The position numbers and the translations under genes were made by a program. DNA of 62,914 nucleotides from Phycisphaerae bacterium (lineage in GTDB: Bacteria; Planctomycetota; Phycisphaerae; UBA1845; Fen-1342): assembly GCA_028277645.1 (NCBI GenBank), contig JANQFV010000029.1:1-62914 (forward strand), given 5' to 3'. Shown here one piece after another: positions 15,996 through 25,746 of the stretch (the stretch's first letter is position 1; each line of letters starts with the position of its first letter). The notes below the pieces were generated by a model. That model saw only the letters and a program-made list of their open reading frames with translations, searched no databases and was not told where the DNA came from.

Positions 15996-18545
15996 ATGGA
16001 CACACAGATTCGCGACATGGCCGTGAAGCTCGCTGCTGCCGGCATCCCGGTCTTGCCACTGCATGGGATCAACAACGGCGGCATCTGCACGTGCTCGCGT
16101 GGCGACCAGTGCCGAAGTACCGCCAAGCACCCCCGGCTCAAACACGGGCTCCGAGACGCCGATGTAGACGCCGCCAAAGTTGCCGGGTGGTGGCGGCAAT
16201 GGCCGAACGCCGGCCTCGGTGTTGTTACCGGTGAGTGCTCCAAGGTCATCGTTTTGGACGTAGACTCGCGCCACGCCGGCGAGGAGTCGCTCGCGACCCT
16301 GCTGAAGCAGCATGGCGAGCTTCCCGAGACGACGGTCGTCAGAACCGGCGGCGGCGGTTGGCACTATTTTTTTGCCCACCCCGGATACCAAGTTCCGAAC
16401 GCGTCGAATCTGTGGCCAGGGGTCGACTGCCGCGGAGACGGAGGCTACGTCTGCTTCCCACCCACACTTCATGCCTCCGGACGACGCTACGAATTCGTCG
16501 GCACAGACATGCTTGACGTATCCAAGCTCCCCCCGGCACCTACCTGGCTCTTGGAGGCCCTACAGCAGCGCTCCAGCGGCGGCAACGGTCGCGCGAAACC
16601 TGCCGCCAACGAAGATGACCGCGTAGCGCGGGCAGCGGCCGCCATGCGGCGTCTGTCGGTGGACGACAGGAATGATGGGAGCTTGCGGCTCCTCAAAGCT
16701 GCCCGGGCTACCGTCCGTTACGACCTTGACCTAGCTACCGCGGTCGAGACGATCCAGAGCTACCTGCGTGAGCAACCGACGCCGCGAGCGTACTCTCCGG
16801 CTGAGATCGAACAGCGAGTTCACGACGCCGAGCAACGAAACACTCGCGGTGCGGCGCTCCGACGACGGCGTACAAGGTCCAATGGCCAGCCGCCATCGGA
16901 GACTGAGCCCGACTTGCCGGTAGTCTGCTTGCCGGGCGGTCCCATGCGCATCGTCGACACCGCTTTCGAACTCGGGCAACTCCTGGCCGTGACTCGGAAG
17001 TTCTTCGTCCGCGTTAGTTCGGTGGTGAGGTTACTGCACAAGACCGAAGCACCGGAGCTTTGTCCTGTCCAGGCCGTCGAATTGTGTTCCGCTGCCGAGC
17101 GCGTCGCACGACTGGTGTCCTACTATCGTGGCGATCTCATCCCCGCCGTCTGCTCAGAAACCAAGGCGAAGCAGATCTTGAACGCCGCCGAATTCAAGGC
17201 CCCGCTGCCCAAGATCCGGGGCGTGTTTGCCTGCCCCGTCCTGGTTGAGCACGGGGACAAGCTTGAATTTGTGTCCGGTTACAACGCAAAGGCGCAGCTT
17301 CTCGCTTCCAAAGGCGAGATTGAGGACTTGTCGCTTGACGACGCACGCGATCGCATCGAGGAGCTACTCGCCGATTTCCAATTCGCAACGGACTCCGACA
17401 AGAGCCGCGCCGCCGCCATGTTGCTGGCACCGGCCCTAATCATGGGCGGCTTGCTGAACGGCCGCGCGCCGTTGCATGTCCTCGAGGCGGACCAGCCGCA
17501 AACCGGAAAATCGTATGCGATCAAGGTCTTGGCCGCGCTCTACGGCGCACACGCCGCAACGATCACGCAGCGAACGGGCGGCGTTGGCGGACTTGGTGAG
17601 GCGTTTGACGCCGCACTGGTCCGGGGAGCACCGTTCATTAGCATTGACAACGCCCGCGGCGAGATCGACAGCCAGGCGATAGAGTCCTTTCTGACAGAAG
17701 ACTTCTACAACGCACGAATCCCGTACCACGGCTACCAGAGAATCGACGCCCGCGGCGTCTTCGTGACCCTGACCTCCAACGCGGCTGAATTGACTCCTGA
17801 TCTCGCGGCGCGTTCGAGCATCATCCGCTTAGTGAAGCAGCCGCCCGGTCACTACTACGCCGCGTTCGAGTCCGGCGACTTACTCGCGCACGTTCGCGCC
17901 AATCGCGATTACTTCCTGTCGGCGATGTTCGCCATCGTGCGGGTGTGGCACGAACAGGGGAAGCAGAGCAACCGGGGAGTCGACCACGACTTCAGGGTCT
18001 GGGCTGGTACGTTGGACTGGATCGTTACGGGGACCCTCGGCATGGTGCCGTTGCTGGAGCGGCATCGCGCGGCTCTGGCGCAGACTACAACGCCGAGCAT
18101 GGGCGTGATTCGCGAGATCACGTTAGCCGTCCAACGATCGGAGATGCTCCACACCAACCTGCATGTCGCAGAACTCGCCGAGATCATGCGGGCCCACAAG
18201 GTCGAAGCCCCGGACCTCAACTTCAATCACATGGTCGCTGGAAGCGAGTTCGAGAAGCGCGACTTGATGACGCTGGGCGGATTCTTCAGTCGAGTGTGCC
18301 GCAGCGGCCCGGTGGAGATCGACGGACGATTCCAGATGTCGCAGCGGAGGGAGAAGAGCACGAAATACGGGGAAGTGAAGTTGTACCGATTCGAAGCAGT
18401 TCGGGACGCTTCACGCCAAGAAGCCGCCAAGAGTAAGCCAAAGGCGCCGCCAAGCAAGAACACCGAGGCCGCCAAGAACGCCGAGCAAGATCGCAAACTT
18501 TTTGATGAACCCCAACAACCCGGCCGCTCTGGGGCGTGGGCGTAG
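15996..18545 (+). CDS. Bifunctional primase-polymerase / helicase-like replication protein
   Basis: An 849-aa protein. Residues about 1-200 are an archaeo-eukaryotic primase (Prim-Pol) domain: VIVLDVDSRH gives the DxD metal site, GGGGWHYFF the histidine motif, and GVDCRGDGGYV the third motif. A Cys/His-rich insert (CTCSRGDQC) lies near the N-terminus. The C-terminal half (about 430-720) is an ATPase: QPQTGKSY as Walker A, ISIDNARGE as Walker B and TLTSNAAEL as sensor 1. The Walker A lacks the usual first Gly. Fused primase and helicase activities start replication of satellite phages and integrative plasmids, so this is the element's replication initiator. Confidence 0.85.
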   Translation: MDTQIRDMAVKLAAAGIPVLPLHGINNGGICTCSRGDQCRSTAKHPRLKHGLRDADVDAAKVAGWWRQWPNAGLGVVTGECSKVIVLDVDSRHAGEESLATLLKQHGELPETTVVRTGGGGWHYFFAHPGYQVPNASNLWPGVDCRGDGGYVCFPPTLHASGRRYEFVGTDMLDVSKLPPAPTWLLEALQQRSSGGNGRAKPAANEDDRVARAAAAMRRLSVDDRNDGSLRLLKAARATVRYDLDLATAVETIQSYLREQPTPRAYSPAEIEQRVHDAEQRNTRGAALRRRRTRSNGQPPSETEPDLPVVCLPGGPMRIVDTAFELGQLLAVTRKFFVRVSSVVRLLHKTEAPELCPVQAVELCSAAERVARLVSYYRGDLIPAVCSETKAKQILNAAEFKAPLPKIRGVFACPVLVEHGDKLEFVSGYNAKAQLLASKGEIEDLSLDDARDRIEELLADFQFATDSDKSRAAAMLLAPALIMGGLLNGRAPLHVLEADQPQTGKSYAIKVLAALYGAHAATITQRTGGVGGLGEAFDAALVRGAPFISIDNARGEIDSQAIESFLTEDFYNARIPYHGYQRIDARGVFVTLTSNAAELTPDLAARSSIIRLVKQPPGHYYAAFESGDLLAHVRANRDYFLSAMFAIVRVWHEQGKQSNRGVDHDFRVWAGTLDWIVTGTLGMVPLLERHRAALAQTTTPSMGVIREITLAVQRSEMLHTNLHVAELAEIMRAHKVEAPDLNFNHMVAGSEFEKRDLMTLGGFFSRVCRSGPVEIDGRFQMSQRREKSTKYGEVKLYRFEAVRDASRQEAAKSKPKAPPSKNTEAAKNAEQDRKLFDEPQQPGRSGAWA

Positions 18546-18726
18546 AAGAAGTCTACGAGCTCCTTGGCTACCTTGGCATTGATTGGAAATCGCGGTCTTA
18601 CTTGGCGACGGCTCGGCATTGGCTGGAATCCAAGATTCAACGGCGGTGTTCGACGCCTTGTCACAACGCCGTCGTCGGCTGTGTTAGGATAACTAACGGA
18701 ACTCGCCGAAATGGGAGTCGTGAGCG

Positions 18727-20073
18727 ATGGCCAAGCTGATCAAGATCAAGGGACGCGACGACTGGCACGGATCGATTCGGGTCGACGCCTATCAGTTCCG
18801 GCGGGCCCGGTACTGCCGCGACAAGGCTACGTCTGAACAGTGGCACCTGGCGTTGCAGGTGGCGGTTGACCGCCGCGCGAGCGGCGAGCCGCTCAAGGCG
18901 GAGACACGCAGGCTGCTGCCCGATCGATTGCTCAAACAATTCGAGCTCGTGACGGAAACGTCGGAGCGGCGGCGGGGTACGTTCGCTGACAACGTCGGCG
19001 ACTACGTCACCGAGCTGCGCACGGCTGGGCGGAATGCGATGTACGTCACCAACACCGAGTCGTGTCTGCTGGCCGTCGGGACGGCGTGCGGCTGGAAAAC
19101 GCTGCGAGATATGGACCGCACGAGCTTCGTGAAGCACATCGAGCGGTGTCGTGTGGACGGCGTCGCGCCGCGGACGCTGAACAACACAATCTCGACACTG
19201 CGGAGCTTCTGTCGGTGGTGCGTGGACGCTCAAAGGCTGGCGGACGATCCGCTGGCGAGCGTGAAGCGTATCGACCAAACCGGCGATCGCCGCCGTAAAC
19301 GCAGGGCGCTGTCGCCCGACGAGGCCAAGCGGCTGCTCGCTGCGGCTGGCCCACGAGCGCTGGTCTACCGTTTCGCGCTCGGCACGGGGCTTCGCCGCCG
19401 CGAGCTACGAGACCTGCAGTGGCGCGACGTGCGTCTTGATGCGCCGCAACCATTCCTGCTGCTGCGCCCGGAAGCGACGAAGTCGAAGCGTGCGGATGAG
19501 CTTCCACTGCCTCCGCATTTGGCGGAAGAACTACGGGCCGCACGCCCGGAGGAGTGTCTTCCCACCGCGCCGGTGTTTCCGGCCGTCCCGAACTTCGACA
19601 CCTGGACAGCGGATGTCAAACGAGCCGGTATCACTTATCGCGACGCGGCCACGAACGAGATTGTCGGGTTCCACTCGATGCGCGTGACGTTCATCAGCGA
19701 GCTGGAACGGGCTGGCGTGTTGCCCCGGACGATCATGGAGCTGGCGCGTCATACTGACTATCGCCTGACGGCCGGGACGTACACCGACCGGCGTGTGCTC
19801 GACACGTTCGGTGCGGTGATGCGCCTGCCGGACTACGGCAGCGAGGGCGACGGCGCGTCGGATGAGGTGCGTCCGTTTGGTGTTGATGTAGCTCCCGAAG
19901 TGCCGCGTGAATCCTTGGACCAAATACGGCACCAAATCCCTGTCACTTCGGGGCACAATGAGTCATTTCAGGGCACTTCGCCGATGCGCGCGCACGGCTG
20001 TAATAATGCGAAAACCCCGCAAAATGCGGGGTTTGGTGGGATGCCTCGGCTAGGAATCGAACCTAGAACCTAG
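18727..20073 (+). CDS. Tyrosine integrase of the element
   Basis: A 448-aa tyrosine recombinase with an N-terminal SAM-like core-binding domain (about residues 80-175) and a catalytic domain (about 195-380). All catalytic residues are visible: Arg in GTGLRRREL, Lys in EATKSKR, His-x-x-Arg in FHSMRVTF, His in LARHTDY, and the nucleophile Tyr in AGTYTDRR. The gene ends inside the tRNA-Lys gene, antisense to it. The last residues are the translation of the tRNA T-arm and are probably not functional. It catalyses integration and excision. Direction and position fit integration near the 3' end of tRNA-Lys. Confidence 0.92.
   Translation: MAKLIKIKGRDDWHGSIRVDAYQFRRARYCRDKATSEQWHLALQVAVDRRASGEPLKAETRRLLPDRLLKQFELVTETSERRRGTFADNVGDYVTELRTAGRNAMYVTNTESCLLAVGTACGWKTLRDMDRTSFVKHIERCRVDGVAPRTLNNTISTLRSFCRWCVDAQRLADDPLASVKRIDQTGDRRRKRRALSPDEAKRLLAAAGPRALVYRFALGTGLRRRELRDLQWRDVRLDAPQPFLLLRPEATKSKRADELPLPPHLAEELRAARPEECLPTAPVFPAVPNFDTWTADVKRAGITYRDAATNEIVGFHSMRVTFISELERAGVLPRTIMELARHTDYRLTAGTYTDRRVLDTFGAVMRLPDYGSEGDGASDEVRPFGVDVAPEVPRESLDQIRHQIPVTSGHNESFQGTSPMRAHGCNNAKTPQNAGFGGMPRLGIEPRT
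20011..20034 (-). terminator. Rho-independent terminator of tRNA-Lys
   Basis: On the minus strand a 10-bp stem with AAACCCCGCA on one arm, a three-base loop and a short U-run stand eight bases beyond the 3' end of tRNA-Lys. The integrase frame reads through it in the opposite direction. Confidence 0.75.
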
Positions 20074-20114
20074 CGGTTAAGAGCCGCTTGCTCTGCCAAT
20101 TGAGCTACCGAGGC
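20042..20114 (-). tRNA. tRNA-Lys(CTT)
   Basis: A 73-nt cloverleaf. The acceptor GCCTCGG pairs with CCGAGGC, discriminator A. The anticodon stem AGCGG/CCGCT holds loop CTCTTAA with anticodon CUU. The T-arm is CTAGG-TTCGATT-CCTAG. CCA is not encoded. The integrase 3' end overlaps its 3' half on the other strand. Confidence 0.95.
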
Positions 20115-20250
20115 GGCATTCTGAATCCAAAAAATACCGCGCTGACCGGACGCGTGCAACTGCCCGGCGGCGAGGCTGCCGCGACAGGGGGGCCGGGTTC
20201 GGCTACATTCCGCCCATCATGGCCAGCCTGCGGCCGACACTGGAGGCGTT

Positions 20251-21033
20251 ATGGCTGAGGTGCGCGTCCTCGTCCTGCGAGCGGCGGGGATCAACTGTGA
20301 TCTCGAAACGCAACACGCGTGGAAGCTCGTTGGCGCGCGCGTCGAAGCGCTGCACGTTCGCCGCCTTATCGACCAGCCAGCATTGCTCGACGATTACCAG
20401 ATTCTGACGGTGCCGGGTGGATTCAGCTATGGGGACGACATAGCCGCCGGTCGCATCCTCGCAACGCAACTCGAGCGGCACCTCGGCGAACAGATTCGAG
20501 GCTTCGTGGATTCGGGCAAGCTCGTCATCGGAATCTGCAATGGTTTTCAGGTGCTGGTGCAATTGGGTTTGCTGCCGACGCAACCGCAGCGGGGCGGGCG
20601 GACCTGCTCGATCACGTTCAATGATCCGCCGGGCTTCCAGGACCGCTGGGTGTACCTGCACGCGGTGACGGAACGTTGTGTGTTCCTGGATACGAAGGCC
20701 ATTTACGAAATGCCGATCGCGCACGGCGAGGGACGGGTCGTGTTCGCTGACGACGATGCGCAGCGGGCGGTCGTTGAAGGTGGGAACATCGCGCTGACGT
20801 ACGGCGGCCCACGTGCCGGAGACCCGGACTTGCACGGTCAGCCGGCGAATCCTAACGGCAGCGCTGCTGACATCGCAGGATTCTGCGACGAGACAGGACA
20901 CGTGCTCGGACTCATGCCGCATCCCGAACGCTTCGTTACGTGGACACAGCATCCGTGCTGGACGTCGCAACCGGAGCGTCCCGAGGGCGATGGCCTGGCA
21001 CTGTTCCGTAACGCCGTGCGTTTCTTCGTCTGA
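20251..21033 (+). CDS. purQ: Phosphoribosylformylglycinamidine synthase, glutaminase subunit
   Basis: A 260-aa class I glutamine amidotransferase that supplies ammonia to PurL in the fourth step of purine synthesis. The nucleophile Cys is in GICNGFQVL. The His/Glu pair is in LMPHPERF near the C-terminus. The opening VRVLVLRAAGINCD matches PurQ, which normally reads PGSN or AGTNCD. GGAGG precedes the ATG. No purS or purL lies in the window. It directly follows the tRNA-Lys gene and marks the return to housekeeping sequence. Confidence 0.92.
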   Translation: MAEVRVLVLRAAGINCDLETQHAWKLVGARVEALHVRRLIDQPALLDDYQILTVPGGFSYGDDIAAGRILATQLERHLGEQIRGFVDSGKLVIGICNGFQVLVQLGLLPTQPQRGGRTCSITFNDPPGFQDRWVYLHAVTERCVFLDTKAIYEMPIAHGEGRVVFADDDAQRAVVEGGNIALTYGGPRAGDPDLHGQPANPNGSAADIAGFCDETGHVLGLMPHPERFVTWTQHPCWTSQPERPEGDGLALFRNAVRFFV

Positions 21034-21038
21034 CGGCG

Positions 21039-23327
21039 TCAGTTCACCAACAGTGCCACGAAGGGGTTGATGTCCTCAAAGCCCACGCTGCCGTTGCCGT
21101 CGACGTCTGCGAGATTGATGTCGCAATCGGGGTAGAGCGTGGGATAGCCGTCCGGATCGACGAGCGCCGCTACAAAGGGGTTGATATCGCCGAAGTCCAC
21201 GACGCCGTCGCAATTGAGATCACCGGCCTCGAACGCGCACGGCTCGAGCCGCGTCACACGGAAGCTATCGACAGCCGCTTCGACGACCGAGCCATTGATC
21301 AGATCGGATGCCTCGAAACGCACGCGCATCTGGTTCGTTGGTACCAGGCCCGAGTCGCTGATCCGAAAGCCGTGCTCTTCCCAGCCGGCCCAGAAGACCG
21401 GGCCGAACACCAGAACCTCGGTCCAGTTGGCGCCGTCGTCGTTTGACAAATCAACGCGGAAAACGTCCTCGTTCGGGAAGCCACCGTAATTGTTGCTGTA
21501 CCACAGGGCGAAGTCGACGCGCGCATCACGCTCGCCGGCATCGAAGGCCGGCGAGATCAGCCACGTCAAACCGTTATCCACGTCGGAGTTTGAGTCGGTG
21601 TTGTCATTCGCGGTGAGGAAACACTGGCCGGATCCGTCAGCGTCGAATGGCGGGTCGCTACGGCGGAAGTTGACTGGCACCCCCGCCTCCCACGATCCGT
21701 CAATCAGGTTCGGGTCGTCAACTACTGACCATCCGGTCGTGTCCTCGAAGTCGAAGCTGACAATCTCGGTTGCTTCGCCAATGGCAGCCCGGTATACAGT
21801 CGTTGGCGCATCGGTCGGTGACGTAACGACACCCGTGCTGCCCCCGGCCGCAGCGAAGTAGAACTCGACGTCCAAGCCGCAACTTGCTGCGGGCAGCGTG
21901 GCCTCGAACATGAAATCGCTGACTTGGCTCAGCGCCGCGGTCTGGTACGCCCCGTCATCAAAGCGGTAGTAGAGCTGGGCGCTGTTGGCTACGAGCGCCT
22001 CGCCGATCGCGGCGATTTCGACATCGATCGTGGTGGACTGTCCCGGTGCAATGAACTCCGGCGCGTCAGCGACCTCGACGGTGGTGCGCACTTCCAGTGC
22101 GGCCCAGGAAGCGAGCGTATCGATCGCGGCGAAGATCTCCTCGCCGGTCGGCAGAATCTGATCCGGCGGCAGAATGAAGCCGTACGTGCCGGTGTCGCGA
22201 AGCTCGAAGGTCCATGAGTACACGCCGCCGAAACCGTAGGCCCAGTCGCTGCACGTGCCACCCGCGGGGTACAGGTCGACTCCAGGCTGCGACGCGTAGC
22301 TCACACCGTGCACACCCAGGATCGCGTCGCGCATCGCGTCGCCGAGATTGGTCATATCGGTGTTGTCGGGCTCCGGGGGCGTGACGTAATCGTGTCCCCA
22401 CGGTCGCAGGATGAGCTGGCTGTAACTGTGGAAGTCAATGTACGCCACGACATTCGGGTGCGCGTACAGGTAATCGCGCAGCGCGACCGTCTCGGGTTCT
22501 GAGAACGGCGTGAGTCCGCGGAACAGATCGCTCGATGTCGCGGAGTCGGAGCCGGTTCCACACCAGCCCCAGCGGAAGTTGCGATTCAGATCGACACCCC
22601 ACTGTCCGTCGCCGTTGTCGCGGCGATTCTTCCGCCACAGGCGGTAGCTGTCCCAGGAGTAGATATAGCCATCGGGGTTGGTGACTGGCACGAGGTAGAA
22701 CACGACGGAGTCGAGCATAGCCTGCACGTTCGGGTCGGTGTCGTAGTCCCGCACCGCGCGATCGATGAAGTACATGACTGTCATCGGGCTGATCCACTCG
22801 CGGGAGTGCAGCATGCCGTCGAACAGCAGGGCCGGTTTGTTGCTGCCGGTCGTACTGGTGAGCGTCACGCCCCAGACCGTGCGGCCCTCGATGCTGGTAC
22901 CGATCGGGTACTTGCTGATCAGATCGGGGCGCAGCGCGATCAGCGAGTCGAGGTAGGTGATGATCTCGTCGAAGGTCTTGTAGTCGTCAAACCAGGCGCG
23001 GTTCGCGTCCGCGTTGGCCAGGCGTTCCCGCTCGGCGTCGATCAGCACCTGCACGTCGGGGGCCAGGATCTCGTACGGAATGCTGGTGTCGCGCAGGGCG
23101 CCCATCAATCCGGGAGGGACGAGATAGTCCACCACGCCCGGGCCCTCGTTCTCGCTTAGCAGCTCAAAGCCGAGGTTCTTGATCAGCGACAAGTCGAACC
23201 AGTCCGCGGGGTAGGTTCGCACCGCGGCGTGACCGTCAACGCGCACCCGCTCGGTCGCGTGCGCCAGATCGAACGATGAACCGAGAACCAGGCCGATGAT
23301 GAGAAAACGAAGACCCCAGCGCAACAT
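21039..23327 (-). CDS. Secreted M14 zinc carboxypeptidase with dockerin-like tail
   Basis: A 762-aa protein. ATG 23327 has AGGAG upstream and gives a signal peptide of about 24 residues. A propeptide-like part runs to about residue 110, then the M14 domain: zinc ligands in HSREW and in DFHSYSQ, and the general base Glu in FELRDTG. Two beta-sandwich parts follow, the second a MAM/jelly-roll-like module (FDFEDTTGW). The last 65 residues hold two calcium-loop repeats with FGDINPFV and FEDINPFV, a tail typical of planctomycete exported proteins. It should cleave C-terminal amino acids outside the cytoplasm. A second M14 gene lies directly upstream. Confidence 0.88.
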   Translation of the reverse strand: MLRWGLRFLIIGLVLGSSFDLAHATERVRVDGHAAVRTYPADWFDLSLIKNLGFELLSENEGPGVVDYLVPPGLMGALRDTSIPYEILAPDVQVLIDAERERLANADANRAWFDDYKTFDEIITYLDSLIALRPDLISKYPIGTSIEGRTVWGVTLTSTTGSNKPALLFDGMLHSREWISPMTVMYFIDRAVRDYDTDPNVQAMLDSVVFYLVPVTNPDGYIYSWDSYRLWRKNRRDNGDGQWGVDLNRNFRWGWCGTGSDSATSSDLFRGLTPFSEPETVALRDYLYAHPNVVAYIDFHSYSQLILRPWGHDYVTPPEPDNTDMTNLGDAMRDAILGVHGVSYASQPGVDLYPAGGTCSDWAYGFGGVYSWTFELRDTGTYGFILPPDQILPTGEEIFAAIDTLASWAALEVRTTVEVADAPEFIAPGQSTTIDVEIAAIGEALVANSAQLYYRFDDGAYQTAALSQVSDFMFEATLPAASCGLDVEFYFAAAGGSTGVVTSPTDAPTTVYRAAIGEATEIVSFDFEDTTGWSVVDDPNLIDGSWEAGVPVNFRRSDPPFDADGSGQCFLTANDNTDSNSDVDNGLTWLISPAFDAGERDARVDFALWYSNNYGGFPNEDVFRVDLSNDDGANWTEVLVFGPVFWAGWEEHGFRISDSGLVPTNQMRVRFEASDLINGSVVEAAVDSFRVTRLEPCAFEAGDLNCDGVVDFGDINPFVAALVDPDGYPTLYPDCDINLADVDGNGSVGFEDINPFVALLVN

Positions 23328-23400
23328 GTCTGCACTCCTTGGGATGAATGAGTTGCTCACGGTAGCCCAGCGCATCTGGACCCGCTCATGTATTGTAACA

Positions 23401-23441
23401 GAGGCGTGCGCCCGATTCTGTCAAATTCGAGCACACGCCTC
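23401..23441 (-). terminator. Hairpin downstream of the second M14 gene
   Basis: GAGGCGTG pairs with CACGCCTC around a loop of 25 bases, 26 bases past the stop of the gene ending at 23467. The T-tract is weak, so termination is inferred from position. Confidence 0.5.
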
Positions 23442-23466
23442 GGGTTTATCGGGGTTGTGTGGCCGT

Positions 23467-25746
23467 TTACGACACCAACAGGGCCACGAAGCCGTTGATA
23501 TCGCCGAAATCGGTATTGCCGTCGTCGTTGATGTCGCCTTGGCTCAGATCGCAGTCCGGATGGTCGGCGGTGTATGCGACCGGATCGAGCAGGGCCTGCA
23601 CGAACGGATTGATATCGCCGAAGTCGACCGCGCCGTCGCAGTTCATGTCGCCGACGAGCTCCGGCCCACAGCCGTTCGGATCCATCGCCCACACGAGCAC
23701 GTCATCAATGTTCCAACCGCAGTAATTCCAACTGCTGTCGGTGAAGCCCATGGTCCAGCGCAGTTGCACGCTCGACTGGCCGTCGGCGTAGTGCGCAATG
23801 TCGAACTCCTGGTACGACCAGCTCGTATCTGCCACCGCAGTCGTGCACTGCCACAGGATCGTCCAGGCAGCACCGTCCATGCTGATGCTCAACGTCGCGT
23901 AGTCGTACGGCGGACCCTCGACGCCCAGCCAGCGATAGAACGACAGACGCGTGCCGGTCAGGCCCGAGCAATCGAACAGCGGCGTGACCAGATGCCGCTG
24001 CGGCAGATTCGCTGCGTAGTCGCCGTTGAGGTTGTAGCCATAGACGTTCGCGCCGTTATAGCCGCTGTTGGGATCGGACGGGCCGTACTGTCCGCCGCCG
24101 CCGGTGGGCTGACCCCAGGCCCAGTCGCCGCTGGTGGACCAACCAGGGTCTGTGTCCATGTTGGCACTGAGCGGCACAGCGATTGGCAGTGCATCAACCG
24201 AGTAGAACGTGTTCGGCGCATCGGTTGGCGAGTAACCCCAGGTGCCGGTATCGGTCAGGGCGCCGACGTAGTACTGGACCGTCTCGCCACACGCCACCGC
24301 CGGCAGCGTGGCCTGATACAACTCACCACCCACCGGCGTCATGGGCGATTCGACGAACGATCCCGTCGCGCCGATGCGTGCGTAGAGGCGCGGCGACGCC
24401 GAGTCGACCGTTGCGCCGACCGCGCTGACCTGTACGATGAAGGATTCCGCTACGTCCGGGACCAGCAACTCCGGAAGCTCATTGGGAAAGTCGAACTGGA
24501 GCGGTGTGGCGGCCCATTGCGTTAGGAACTTCATGGCGGCCCAGGTTTCCTCGCCGGTTGGGATGATCTGGTCCGCTGGTAACTCGAAGCCGTAGAAGCC
24601 GGTGTCGCGCAGCTCGAAGGAGTACGCGAAGACGCCTTGCGCGTCGTACGCCCAGTCGACGCTGCCACCACTCACTTGATAGATCGTATCGGCGACCGGC
24701 CCCGGCTCGTAGCTCATGCTATGAACGTCGAAGATCAGGTCGCGCATCTCGTTGCCGACGGCCTCGAACGTGTCGTGATCTGCGCACAGCGAGTAGGTGT
24801 ACCCATACGGCCAGAGGATCATCTGCGAGTAGCTGTGGATGTCATTGAACGCGACGATCTGCGGATTGGCCGCAATGAAGCTACTCAAGGCCGCCGTCTC
24901 CGGTTCAGAGAAGGGGGCGGTTCCGAAGTACAGCGGGTCGCACGGTGAACTGCTCGCGCCCGGGCCGCTCCAGTTCGCGTCCCAGTTGCGGTTCAGGTCC
25001 ACACCGTCGCAGCTCGACCCGAGGTTGTCGCGCCGGTTCTTGCGCCATAGCCGTTCGGTGGTCCATGAGTAAATGTAGCCGTCTGGATTGACCACCGGCA
25101 TGATGAAGATCTCGACCTGGTTCACCATAGCGGTGATCTCGGGATCGATACCGTATCCATAGACGAGTTGGTCGGCGATCCACATGTTGGTCATGGGGCT
25201 GATCCACTCGCGGGCGTGCTGGCAGCCGTTGTAGAGCACGGCAGGCTTGTTGGTGCCCGGGCCGGAGATGCGCAGGACCCACAGATCGCGTCCCTCGATG
25301 GAGTCGCCGATGTCGATCAGCGAGCAGATGTCTGGCCGGTCCGTGACGAACGTGTTCAGCTTGGTGACGATCTCGTCAAACGTCTTGTACTGGAGAAACC
25401 AGGCCACGTCGCGCGGGTCGGCGCGGCCGGCGGCATCGATTGCGGCCCGTTCAGCGTCGATCGCGCGCTGCACGTCGTCGAGGATGATCACGTACTCGAT
25501 TCTCACGGCCTCGAGTGCGGCGAGGTCCTCGGCGGGCAGCACGTAATCAACGGTGCCCAACGCCTCATACTCGCTCATGAGCAATGCATCGATGGCCCGG
25601 AGTTGGTCGAGTTGCGCGAAGGAGCGCACCTCGGCCCGGATCATCACCTGACCGTCATAGCGCACCGGCCGGTTGGTCGCGTACAACGCAACCGCTCCAG
25701 TCATGGTCACGAGCGCAATCCCGATAAAGAAGCGAAGCAATGGCAT
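23467..25746 (-). CDS. Secreted M14 zinc carboxypeptidase with dockerin-like tail, paralogue
   Basis: A 759-aa paralogue of the product of 21039-23327. GGAGGAAGAGG precedes ATG 25746 and a signal peptide ends near ALYA. The zinc site is in CQHAREWIS with the third ligand in DIHSYSQ; Glu is in FELRDTG; substrate Arg is in NRNWD. The M14 domain spans about residues 115-420. A beta-sandwich and a domain with CGLDVEF-like counterpart (here CGETVQYYVG) follow, then a concanavalin-like module. The C-terminal 65 residues carry FGDINPFV and FGDINGFV calcium-loop repeats. The two genes arose by duplication but seem to have separate terminators. Confidence 0.88.
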   Translation of the reverse strand: MPLLRFFIGIALVTMTGAVALYATNRPVRYDGQVMIRAEVRSFAQLDQLRAIDALLMSEYEALGTVDYVLPAEDLAALEAVRIEYVIILDDVQRAIDAERAAIDAAGRADPRDVAWFLQYKTFDEIVTKLNTFVTDRPDICSLIDIGDSIEGRDLWVLRISGPGTNKPAVLYNGCQHAREWISPMTNMWIADQLVYGYGIDPEITAMVNQVEIFIMPVVNPDGYIYSWTTERLWRKNRRDNLGSSCDGVDLNRNWDANWSGPGASSSPCDPLYFGTAPFSEPETAALSSFIAANPQIVAFNDIHSYSQMILWPYGYTYSLCADHDTFEAVGNEMRDLIFDVHSMSYEPGPVADTIYQVSGGSVDWAYDAQGVFAYSFELRDTGFYGFELPADQIIPTGEETWAAMKFLTQWAATPLQFDFPNELPELLVPDVAESFIVQVSAVGATVDSASPRLYARIGATGSFVESPMTPVGGELYQATLPAVACGETVQYYVGALTDTGTWGYSPTDAPNTFYSVDALPIAVPLSANMDTDPGWSTSGDWAWGQPTGGGGQYGPSDPNSGYNGANVYGYNLNGDYAANLPQRHLVTPLFDCSGLTGTRLSFYRWLGVEGPPYDYATLSISMDGAAWTILWQCTTAVADTSWSYQEFDIAHYADGQSSVQLRWTMGFTDSSWNYCGWNIDDVLVWAMDPNGCGPELVGDMNCDGAVDFGDINPFVQALLDPVAYTADHPDCDLSQGDINDDGNTDFGDINGFVALLVS

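Noticed and set aside
23296..24525. 409-codon open frame on the plus strand
   Set aside because: Antisense of the second M14 gene, whose motifs and tail are unmistakable.
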